Shown piece by piece: positions 6,626 through 12,532 of a stretch of DNA of 14,647 bases. Numbering within the stretch: the first letter of the stretch is position 1; every line of letters starts with the position of its first letter. Under the pieces are notes generated by a model that ran no database searches, was not told where the DNA came from, and saw only the letters and a list, made by a program, of their open reading frames with translations. The stretch lies in assembly GCA_038244055.1 (NCBI GenBank), contig JBBRTW010000149.1, forward strand, positions 1-14,647. The letters are read 5' to 3'. The translations under genes were made by a program, and so were the position numbers. This DNA comes from DASPKW01 sp038244055. GTDB lineage: Bacteria > Planctomycetota > Phycisphaerae > Tepidisphaerales > Tepidisphaeraceae.

Positions 6626-8239
6626 ATGCGAACCAATCCGCGCCGCGCCGCTTCCTGGCATGCCGCAATTCGGCGGTCTGTCATGGCCCTCGCCGCTTCC
6701 GGGCTCATCTTTGCCTCGGTGGCCTGCGACAATTTCGAATCCGATCAGGCCAAGGCGGATAAGCGCGTCAAGGACAGCGTTGACGTCAGCACGAAGAACC
6801 GCCGCCAGCCGACGACCAAGAACATCACCACCGTCGTCGCCGATCTTTCCAAGGCGGTGGGCGAATCGGCCGCCTCGGACAATCGCAAACTGCAGGCGCG
6901 GTCCATGCTGGCCCAGACCGAATACGAGCAGGGCGACAAGGTCAGCCGGCAGGTGCTGGCGCTGGAGCCGGCCATCAATCGGGCCATGTGGGATATCACC
7001 CTTCTCGCCGGCCAGATCAAGAACATCAGCGATACCGTCGATACACTGGGCAAGTCCGATCCGGCCGCGACCCTGGCGGCCATCGATGCCAAGCGCAAGG
7101 AATTCGCCGCCGCCTCGGCCGCCGCGGATACCAAGGCGAAGGAACTTCAGGGGCAGATCGACCAGGCCAACGCGTCGGTGGCGCAGCTCGTGCAGCAGCA
7201 GACCGCGCTGCGGGCGCAGGCGGCCGATGACCGGGCCAAGGCGGCCAAGCTGCCGGATAAAGATGCGGCGGCGCTGCTCGACTCGGCCGGGGAGGCCAAT
7301 CGCAAGGCGGAGAACCTGGCCCACGATATTTTCAAGCTGACCGGCGCGTTGGAGAATCAATCCAAAAACGATGCCGCGGCCCGGAGCGACAAGCCCTGGG
7401 AAGACGCCGCCGCGTATAGCCTGCATCCCTTGCAGCGCGATCTGGCGGCCGAGCTCGACAAAAAGAAGAGCGCCGATGCCGAGGTGGCCAAGCTGGATCA
7501 GGACAAGAAGGCGGTCGATGACAACTGGACGGCGGTGAAGGCGCAGATCGAAGCGCGGAAGACGGCCGCCACAACGCTCGGGCAGGAACTGTCGGCCAAG
7601 GTGGATGAACTGGCTAAGTTTGAGAATGACGCCGGCGCGCTGCGCGATTCGGCGATCGTCCATTACGACAAGTCGGTGAAAGGTTTTCTGGCGGCCAGCG
7701 GCGATGCCCAGAAGGTGCAGAAGCGCCTGGATGAATGGCGTCGCGATGAGAAGTTCAAGGATTCGCCCGAGGCCAAGTCGTGGGATGGATTGTACAAATT
7801 GTACAACTACCATTATTTCAAGCTGCTGCAGGGGCGGGGGCTCAATCAGATCGGCAATCTCAAGAATGCGTACTCGGTGATGCTGGATTCGCATTCCAAA
7901 ACGGCGATGGAAGCCGCACCGATTCTCACTAAGGCCGGCATCGCACTGCCCGCCAAGTTGGGCACGCCGCCGGCCGATGCGAAGAAGACGCAGGATGAGG
8001 CGATCAAGAATTACGATGAGGCGATCAAGATATTCGAAGATGTTTTCGGCGTCGGCTCCAATCCCAAGACCCTGATCGACACCGCCAAAGTATCGAACCT
8101 GTACGCGCTGTTCAGCGAATTTCAACTCACCGGCGACACCAAGAAGCGCGACGATGCGCGAAAGCAGTTCAACGAGCTGTTCGGCGACAAGAAGGATGAT
8201 CCTGGATACAAGCAGGCGCCCGAGGCCCTGCGCGGTTGA
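6626..8239 (+). CDS. Coiled-coil lipoprotein, function unknown
   Basis: 537 residues from ATG 6626, preferred over ATG 6578 because AGGAGA (6613-6618) lies 7 nt upstream and the signal peptide then has a normal length: basic start (RTNPRRA, AIRRS), hydrophobic core MALAASGLIFASVAC, lipobox SVAC with Cys34. The next residue is Asp (CDN), which in proteobacteria favours retention in the inner membrane; whether this rule holds here is unknown. Residues about 40-370 are Ala/Lys/Glu/Asp-rich with heptad-like stretches (for example QGQIDQANASVAQLVQQQ and AAELDKKKSADAEVAKLD), so a long periplasmic coiled coil is expected. The C-terminal third is helical with TPR-like repeats (EAIKNYDEAIKIFEDVF). No domain family recognised. 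It may span or scaffold the envelope; that is inference. Confidence 0.8.
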   Translation: MRTNPRRAASWHAAIRRSVMALAASGLIFASVACDNFESDQAKADKRVKDSVDVSTKNRRQPTTKNITTVVADLSKAVGESAASDNRKLQARSMLAQTEYEQGDKVSRQVLALEPAINRAMWDITLLAGQIKNISDTVDTLGKSDPAATLAAIDAKRKEFAAASAAADTKAKELQGQIDQANASVAQLVQQQTALRAQAADDRAKAAKLPDKDAAALLDSAGEANRKAENLAHDIFKLTGALENQSKNDAAARSDKPWEDAAAYSLHPLQRDLAAELDKKKSADAEVAKLDQDKKAVDDNWTAVKAQIEARKTAATTLGQELSAKVDELAKFENDAGALRDSAIVHYDKSVKGFLAASGDAQKVQKRLDEWRRDEKFKDSPEAKSWDGLYKLYNYHYFKLLQGRGLNQIGNLKNAYSVMLDSHSKTAMEAAPILTKAGIALPAKLGTPPADAKKTQDEAIKNYDEAIKIFEDVFGVGSNPKTLIDTAKVSNLYALFSEFQLTGDTKKRDDARKQFNELFGDKKDDPGYKQAPEALRG

Positions 8240-8283
8240 TCGGAATATCGCGGAGCGCGAATGCCCGCCCGTTGCAGGCGCAC

Positions 8284-8464
8284 GCTAGCCCGAATAATTC
8301 AGATGAACCACGAAAGACACGAAGGGCACGAAGAAGACCGGAGAAGAGTAGAAATGTAATTTGCGCAACGCGCGTTCATCGTTTACCGACTTTTTGACTG
8401 TAAGTCCTTTGGTTCATTCCTCTTCGTCCATTTCGTGTTTTTCGTGGTGAATAATCTGGGCTAG
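8284..8464. repeat. Large imperfect inverted repeat (CACGAA type)
   Basis: The left arm (about 8284-8337) contains GCTAGCCCGAATAATTCA, then ACCACGAAAGACACGAAG. The right arm (about 8418-8464), read on the minus strand, contains CTAGCCCAGATTATTCACC, then ACGAAAAACACGAAATGG. The arms match over about 45 bases with a few changes and flank an 80-nt centre without a gene. The CACGAA-type repeat occurs in intergenic DNA of many bacteria. It separates the coiled-coil gene from the riboswitch unit. Confidence 0.75.
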
Positions 8465-8503
8465 TGCGATAAATCCGTGACATCCGCGCCCGGATTTTTC
8501 GAC

Positions 8504-8531
8504 TTGAATCCTCCCCCCCACCTGCTATCTT
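8504..8531 (+). promoter_or_regulatory. Probable sigma70-type promoter of the B12 unit
   Basis: TTGAAT (8504-8509) and TATCTT (8526-8531) are separated by 16 nt, with a TG one base before the -10 box (extended -10). Each box matches the consensus at 4 of 6 positions. Transcription would begin near 8538, just before the riboswitch. Position strengthens a moderate match. Confidence 0.5.
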
Positions 8532-8544
8532 CAAATCCACAGCC

Positions 8545-8795
8545 CACAGGCGGCACATCAGTGCCCGCCGGGATTCCACCAGGGATTCCGGCGTAGGAAA
8601 GTGCGGTTTAATTCCGCCGCGGACGCGCCGCTGTGAGGGACATGATGTGGTCGCGGATCAGTCACTGTCATGAAATGATGGGAAGGCTGATTCGCAGGAT
8701 GGTTTGAAGGTCGGATTTTCGGTTCTTCCTGAACCCTAAACCCTGACCCCTGAACCCTTCCCCACCGTCCCAAGCCAGAAGACCGGCCTGAGGGC
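8545..8795 (+). promoter_or_regulatory. Cobalamin riboswitch
   Basis: Senses adenosyl- or other cobalamin in the transcript leader and controls the genes downstream. Seen elements in order: a stem 8567-8590 (GCCGGGATTCC with GGGATTCCGGC); the core AGGAAAGTGCGGTTTAATT, continuing to GCCGCTGTGAG near 8627-8637; stem GCGGATCAG (8653-8661) with CTGATTCGC (8687-8695); within it CACTG, a TCAT/ATGA hairpin, and the invariant TGGGAAGGC (8679-8687); and AGCCAGAAGACCGGCCT (8773-8789), the other hallmark block. Together these fit the conserved cobalamin aptamer (Rfam RF00174 class). The segment between GGGAAGGC and GCCAG is unusually long (about 85 nt) and contains a GAACCCTAAACCC-type repeat. Core bases deviate slightly (AGGAA instead of GGGAA). 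Downstream are genes for exported surface proteins. Confidence 0.93.
8731..8758. repeat. GAACCCTAAACCCTGACCCC repeat in riboswitch
   Basis: Three to four degenerate copies of (T)GAACCCT/AAACCCT in a row, inside the variable arm of the cobalamin aptamer, preceded by a small GGTTC/GAACC hairpin (8721-8735). Similar short telomere-like strings are common between genes in planctomycetes, so this reads as an insertion tolerated by a peripheral helix. Confidence 0.6.
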
Positions 8796-8801
8796 TCATG
8801 A

Positions 8802-8822
8802 CCTGCCGCAATGTGCGGCGGG
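8802..8822 (+). promoter_or_regulatory. Hairpin after the aptamer (possible expression platform)
   Basis: CCTGCCGCA (8802-8810) pairs with TGCGGCGGG (8814-8822), 9 bp with one G-U pair, and loop ATG. It starts about 7 nt after the aptamer. There is no T-run, so it is not a clean terminator; it may switch with aptamer sequence. The ATG in its loop begins a frame that stays open into the propeller gene, but no Shine-Dalgarno precedes it. Confidence 0.4.
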
Positions 8823-8869
8823 CGCACCGTGTTTCGTCCTCGCGATATGGGACGGCCGGGAATGAGCCT

Positions 8870-8886
8870 GCGGATGCCGCTTTTTT
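8870..8886 (+). terminator. Possible weak intrinsic terminator
   Basis: GCGG-ATG-CCGC (8870-8880) is followed directly by six T (8881-8886). The stem is only 4 bp, so this is weak; it is listed because it lies between the riboswitch and its first gene, where transcriptional control would act. The 8823-9011 leader has no convincing gene; it also holds GTGCCG/CGGCAC (8980-8998) next to the Shine-Dalgarno at 8999-9004. Confidence 0.25.
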
Positions 8887-9011
8887 GCCGGCTATCCATC
8901 GCCCGACGGCGTTATTTCGCCGAAAGCCGCGCCGCTCAAATTCCCATGCCATTTCATTTTGCGGGGCCTGTTTTCTGTCGTGCCGCGCGCTTCGGCACAA
9001 GGAGTTCTTCC

Positions 9012-10307
9012 ATGCCCCGTTCCGGGTTTCAGGCCGGCCATCGCGCCGGCGCACATCTTCGTTTTCAGATCGGTTTCTCCCGTGACACGGGCGTCCCGCC
9101 CGTGCCAGCGCCTCGAAGCCCGGGCATCCCGCCAGCGCCTCGTAGCACGGGCATCCTGCCCGTGTTGGGTGGCATGGGTAAGGCCTCGGGGCCTTACCCG
9201 TGGGATTTGAATCGCGAGCAGACGGCCGCAAACTCATCGCCCGATCGCGCTCATGTCCAACCTCAGCCGACGCATGCCGCAGCGACGGCGATCGCAATCC
9301 TCTTCGCTCTTTTGTTCCTCACGGCGAGCGCTCGCGCCTACACGCCGGCCGCCGGATACCAGAAGGCGGGCCAGTCTTTTCCGGCTTCCGCCATCGCGGT
9401 CGCGCCGGATGGGAAAGTGGCCGTCGGCAGCGATAACTTTGTCTCGGGCGGCGCTTCGATCAAGGTTTACAGTTCGCTGGCGGCCGTTGGCGGCAGCCCG
9501 CTTTACACGATTACCGATCCAACTTTCAAGGCCATCGCCGGCATCGAATTCTCCGACAGCTCGACGCTCTATTTCGGCGAGAATGCCGACCGCGACACGG
9601 CGTTCAAGGCGATTCTTCCGGGCAGCCCCGGCGCGGTCACCGCGACGGCGCTAGCCCCCGATGGCTCGGTGCCGAACATCGCGGATGTGACGGTGAAGAG
9701 CGGCGTGGTCTACGCGACGGCGGCCAATGGTTTGAACGCATCATCGCAGCCCTTCAACAAGCTCTACCGCTTCGAGGCCAACAACACGGTCACTGCGGTC
9801 ATCAGCAATTTCGGCACCGGCTATATCGGCGGCGCGGTGACGGACTCGGCCGGGAATTTTCTGATCACCGATACCGGCCCGTTCGGATCGCCGGGCATCG
9901 TGCGGCGCTTCGATGCATCGTTCAACCCGATCGACGCGATCAATCTCGCGGCGGGAAATGGCAGCGGTGCGGTCGACCTGGCGCTGGATTCCGAGGGCGA
10001 TCTGTTTGTTTCCACGGGTAATACGCTGACGCAGGTGAAGTTCCCGGGCGGCGTTCCAACCGCTGGGGAATTCGGGACGTTCAATCCCGATGTATTTCCC
10101 TTCCCCACGTTCCTGGCCTTCACCGGATCGCACTTCGAGCCGTTCAACGGCGATGGAAAGCTGATCGTCTCCGGATTCACCGATGAGGCCGGCGGCGCGG
10201 GCGCGTTCGTGATCCAGACCCCCGAGCCGGGAACGCTCTGCCTGGCTGCGGGATCGATGTTGGTATTGCTGCAGCGACGGTGGGGTAGACATTCTTGTCT
10301 GCCCTGA
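9012..10307 (+). CDS. PEP-CTERM beta-propeller protein downstream of B12 riboswitch
   Basis: 431 residues if translation starts at ATG 9012, chosen because AAGGAG (8999-9004) is 7 nt upstream. The signal peptide core (TAIAILFALLFLTASARA, cleavage near residue 109/110) is preceded by an exceptionally long n-region, partly encoded by repeats (9086-9199). ATG 9174 or TTG 9207 are alternative starts; the frame is also open up to ATG 8811. The mature domain has about six propeller-like blades, each with a strand pair such as IAVAPDGKVAVGS, IAGIEFSDSSTLYFGE, GGAVTDSAGNFLITDTG and VDLALDSEGDLFVSTG. The C-terminus has the PEP-CTERM signal: PEP at residues 404-406, hydrophobic stretch LCLAAGSMLVLL, then RR. 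It should be sorted by exosortase to the cell surface. By position and fold it could bind cobalamin like BtuG of Bacteroides, but no binding residues can be named. Confidence 0.85.
   Translation: MPRSGFQAGHRAGAHLRFQIGFSRDTGVPPVPAPRSPGIPPAPRSTGILPVLGGMGKASGPYPWDLNREQTAANSSPDRAHVQPQPTHAAATAIAILFALLFLTASARAYTPAAGYQKAGQSFPASAIAVAPDGKVAVGSDNFVSGGASIKVYSSLAAVGGSPLYTITDPTFKAIAGIEFSDSSTLYFGENADRDTAFKAILPGSPGAVTATALAPDGSVPNIADVTVKSGVVYATAANGLNASSQPFNKLYRFEANNTVTAVISNFGTGYIGGAVTDSAGNFLITDTGPFGSPGIVRRFDASFNPIDAINLAAGNGSGAVDLALDSEGDLFVSTGNTLTQVKFPGGVPTAGEFGTFNPDVFPFPTFLAFTGSHFEPFNGDGKLIVSGFTDEAGGAGAFVIQTPEPGTLCLAAGSMLVLLQRRWGRHSCLP
9086..9199. repeat. TGILPV-type hairpin repeat within the propeller gene 5' end
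   Basis: Three related units. CACGGGCG-TCC-CGCCCGTG (9086-9104) and CACGGGCA-TCC-TGCCCGTG (9146-9164) are perfect 8-bp hairpins; a degraded copy lies between them near 9117-9133, linked by repeats of CAGCGCCTCG. Then GGGTAAGGCC (9176-9185) pairs with GGCCTTACCC (9190-9199) around TCGG. Read in frame it encodes TGVPPV and TGILPVLGGMGKASG. Confidence 0.8.
10283..10304. repeat. GTAGACA/TGTCTGC hairpin at the end of the propeller gene
   Basis: GGGTAGACA (10283-10291) pairs with TGTCTGCCC (10296-10304), 9 bp with one G-U pair, loop TTCT. The stop codon TGA follows at once. It encodes the final GRHSCLP residues, after the arginines that normally end a PEP-CTERM signal. Confidence 0.7.
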
Positions 10308-10385
10308 CGTGTTTTCCTGATACCAAGCGCTTTCCATCCGCGAAGAACGCCTCCCCAGATTTCCACTTTCCCGACGGGTTTTTCC

Positions 10386-11429
10386 ATGATTCACATTCCC
10401 ATGAATCGTTCGCGGCCGGAACACAATGGATGGGCGTTGGTCGGCGCTTTGTGCCCATCGATGAATCGCGCCATCCGGGACGGCGCGCTGTCGCTGCGCT
10501 GCGGCGCTGTGTCCCGGCTTGCACCGAGGCGCGGCATCGCGGCCGGTTATGTCGTTGCTTTCGCATTACTCATCCTGGTCGCCGGGCGGGCATCGGCTTC
10601 GCCCGGCGACCCGTATGCGGATTTCGTTTTGGCGTACAGCCCCGGCGGGCTGACTGAAAGCCCGGTGGGGAGCGGGAACTTTTTTAATAGCGCGGCCGAG
10701 GCGCTGGGCGGACCGGATGCGGCGGCCCGGCCGACGGTGCCTTCGGGGCATGTCGTTCAACTCGGGCAGGGGGGATCGCTCACGTTGGGGTTCGACGATC
10801 CGATCGTGAACAAGGCGGCGGGTGCGCGGGCGGATAATCCGCTGGGCGTGGATTTTGTGGTGTATGGCAATGCCTTCGAGCAGGGATTTTCCGGGTCGGG
10901 GCTGTATTTTCGCGAGCCGGGTTTCGTGGAGGTGGCGCAGAAACAGGCGGGGGGCGGGCCGGGGACTTTTTACCTGATTCTGCCCGACAAACTGCCGGCC
11001 AATCTGGTGGGGGGCGTCGATAGCGGCTCGGGTGCGACACTGCCGGCCTATTACGCGGATGTGCATCCGGTGGATGGGTCGGGAAATACGCTGATCGCGC
11101 CGGAGCAGGCGGGGTCGGCGGGAGGAGATGCGTTTATCCTGGAACGGGCGGTGCTGGAATCTTCGCCGGGAGTGCCGCTGCTGGATGGGCAGAATAATCC
11201 GCAGTTTGTAGCGCTGGATCATGTGGATTTCGTGCGGATCACGGATGCGATTGTGAATGATGGGGATGCGCAGATCGGTGGATATACAACGGATATCGAT
11301 GCGGTGGTGGCGCTGCCGGCAGTGCCGGAGCCGGGGATGCTGGCGGCGGGATTAGTGTTTTTGGTTGTGTTTGGGCGCGGCGCACGGGGGGCATGCCCAG
11401 ACGAGCCGATCGGCGTTGACGGCGTATGA
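10386..11429 (+). CDS. PEP-CTERM cell-surface protein, second gene of the B12 unit
   Basis: 347 residues from ATG 10386; ATG 10461 is an alternative and neither has a strong Shine-Dalgarno. The hydrophobic signal core GYVVAFALLILVAG lies at residues 54-67 with cleavage after ASA (about residue 71), again behind a long basic n-region. The mature domain starts GDPYADFVLAYSPGG; it has ALGGPDAA, then VVQLGQGGSLTLGFDDPI (123-140) and DFVVYGNAFEQ (156-166), EPGFVEVAQ and a closing LDHVDFVRITD. I recall this LGxGGSxTLGF ... DFxVxxNAF pattern in surface proteins of cobalamin-regulated loci in Bacteroidetes; that needs a search. PEP at residues 314-316, hydrophobic GMLAAGLVFLVVF and Arg residues form the sorting signal, followed by an unusual 13-residue tail. 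The gap to the propeller gene is 78 bp without a terminator, so one operon is likely. The next gene overlaps or starts 68 bp downstream. Confidence 0.85.
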   Translation: MIHIPMNRSRPEHNGWALVGALCPSMNRAIRDGALSLRCGAVSRLAPRRGIAAGYVVAFALLILVAGRASASPGDPYADFVLAYSPGGLTESPVGSGNFFNSAAEALGGPDAAARPTVPSGHVVQLGQGGSLTLGFDDPIVNKAAGARADNPLGVDFVVYGNAFEQGFSGSGLYFREPGFVEVAQKQAGGGPGTFYLILPDKLPANLVGGVDSGSGATLPAYYADVHPVDGSGNTLIAPEQAGSAGGDAFILERAVLESSPGVPLLDGQNNPQFVALDHVDFVRITDAIVNDGDAQIGGYTTDIDAVVALPAVPEPGMLAAGLVFLVVFGRGARGACPDEPIGVDGV

Positions 11430-11497
11430 GGAGTTTCTTGCGGCTCGTCAGGGCATGGCACCTGGGATTTGGCGGTTCGGTGATTGATAAGGCGAAG

Positions 11498-12400
11498 ATG
11501 AATGCTCTTCATATAACATCGCCGGCTAACCGGGGACGCCAACCCCTCACCCCCCGCCCTCTCCCACGGCCGGAAGGGCAGCGCGGCGGAAGGGCTTTTT
11601 TTACCGGCCTCGGGAGAGGGAGCAGGAGGCGTCGGCTGCTTGGAGCGTTCACCTTGGTTGAGCTTCTGGTGGTGATTGGGATTATTGCGCTGTTGATTGG
11701 GATTTTGCTGCCGGCGCTTTCCTCGGCTCGGGGGAATGCGCGGGCGATTGCCTGTGCTTCGAATATCCGGCAACTTATGACGGCTTCGATCAACTACGCA
11801 ACGGATAACAACGGGCACTATCCACCGGCGCATCTGGATTTTCTGACGCTGAATAACCAGCGGTGGCATGGGGCGCGGGCGACGAATTCCGATCCGTTCG
11901 ATTTCACGCTCGGCCCGCTTTATGCGTATCTGAAGACGGATCGGATCAAGCAGTGCGCGGATTTCGAGCCGGCGGCGGCGGGGTTTGAGGCCTCGGCGGG
12001 GGGGTATGGGTACAACGCGGCTTACATCGGATCGTCCACGGGGGATTACGGTTTCAATAACACCTCGGTGAACCAACCGGCCAAGATTTCGATGGTGATC
12101 AACCCAGCGCAGAAGATTGCCTTCGCGGATGCTGCGATGGCGGTGAAAGCGGCGGCCGGGAATACGATCATCGAGTATTCGTTCGTCGAGCCGCCGACCA
12201 ACGCGTATGGGCCGACCTCGCCCTCGCTGCATTTCCGGCACCGCAACCGCTCGGCCAATATCGCCTGGGCGGATGGGCATGTGACGCGGGAGGTGTTTGA
12301 GTGGACGTATCCGGTTAATGCGTATGGGGCGGATAATTCGGCGATGAATCTGGGGTTTTTCGGGGCGAGGGATAATGGGCTGTTTTGGCGGCACCCTTGA
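11498..12400 (+). CDS. Prepilin-like protein with C-terminal DG motif
   Basis: 300 residues from ATG 11498 (AAGG 5 nt upstream). The in-frame ATG 11426 overlaps the previous stop as ATGA and would add 24 residues; an unusual CTG at 11636 follows a perfect AGGAGG (11624-11629) and would leave almost no leader. The type IV pilin/pseudopilin motif GAFTLVELLVVIGIIALLIG has Phe at 11648; Ala is at -1 where Gly is usual. ALSSARGNARAIACASNIRQL continues the N-terminal helix. Near the end RHRNRSANIAWADGHV resembles the planctomycete H-X9-DG motif, here with 10 residues between His and DG. Such proteins are abundant in planctomycetes and may be pseudopilins of type II secretion-like machines; their function is unsettled. 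The leader is encoded in part by a palindromic repeat (11557-11620). It may be in one operon with the PEP-CTERM genes. Confidence 0.85.
   Translation: MNALHITSPANRGRQPLTPRPLPRPEGQRGGRAFFTGLGRGSRRRRLLGAFTLVELLVVIGIIALLIGILLPALSSARGNARAIACASNIRQLMTASINYATDNNGHYPPAHLDFLTLNNQRWHGARATNSDPFDFTLGPLYAYLKTDRIKQCADFEPAAAGFEASAGGYGYNAAYIGSSTGDYGFNNTSVNQPAKISMVINPAQKIAFADAAMAVKAAAGNTIIEYSFVEPPTNAYGPTSPSLHFRHRNRSANIAWADGHVTREVFEWTYPVNAYGADNSAMNLGFFGARDNGLFWRHP
11557..11620. repeat. CCCTCTCCC inverted repeat (copy 2 of 4), inside a gene
   Basis: Outer arms CCCTCTCCC (11557-11565) and GGGAGAGGG (11612-11620), inner arms GGCCGG (11568-11573) and CCGGCC (11604-11609). The loop contains CTTTTTTTACC. It falls within the leader-coding part of the prepilin-like gene, reading LTPRPLPRPEG in frame. 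Confidence 0.8.
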
Positions 12401-12476
12401 TTGCGAATCCGCTGTCAATCGCGTGTTTTTGGAGTTGCGTTGCAGGAGCGCGATTTGACATTCGCCCTCACCCCAA

Positions 12477-12500
12477 CCCTCTCCCGAGTACAGGAGAGGG
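12477..12500. repeat. CCCTCTCC palindrome (copy 3 of 4)
   Basis: CCCTCTCC (12477-12484) and GGAGAGGG (12493-12500) around CGAGTACA. Preceded by CCCTCACCCCAA. Occupies the 132-bp gap between the prepilin-like and MoxR genes, where nothing else is visible. Confidence 0.8.
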
Positions 12501-12532
12501 AGTAAGAATTCCCCCCATCCCGGCAATCCGCT

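Noticed and set aside
6605..8125. A 506-residue open frame on the minus strand opposite the coiled-coil gene
   Set aside because: Arg/Leu/Gly-rich mirror of the plus-strand coding bias, no recognisable domain or start site.
8798..9085. A 95-residue plus-strand frame directly after the riboswitch
   Set aside because: Arg/Ser-rich, GAGGG only 3 nt from its ATG, and it overlaps the better-supported propeller start in another frame.
9253..9290. Frameshift joining MSNLSRRMPQRRRS (ATG 9253) to the propeller signal peptide core
   Set aside because: It would give a nicer short signal peptide, but no Shine-Dalgarno precedes ATG 9253 and the propeller frame itself is continuously open, so a sequence error or shift cannot be claimed.
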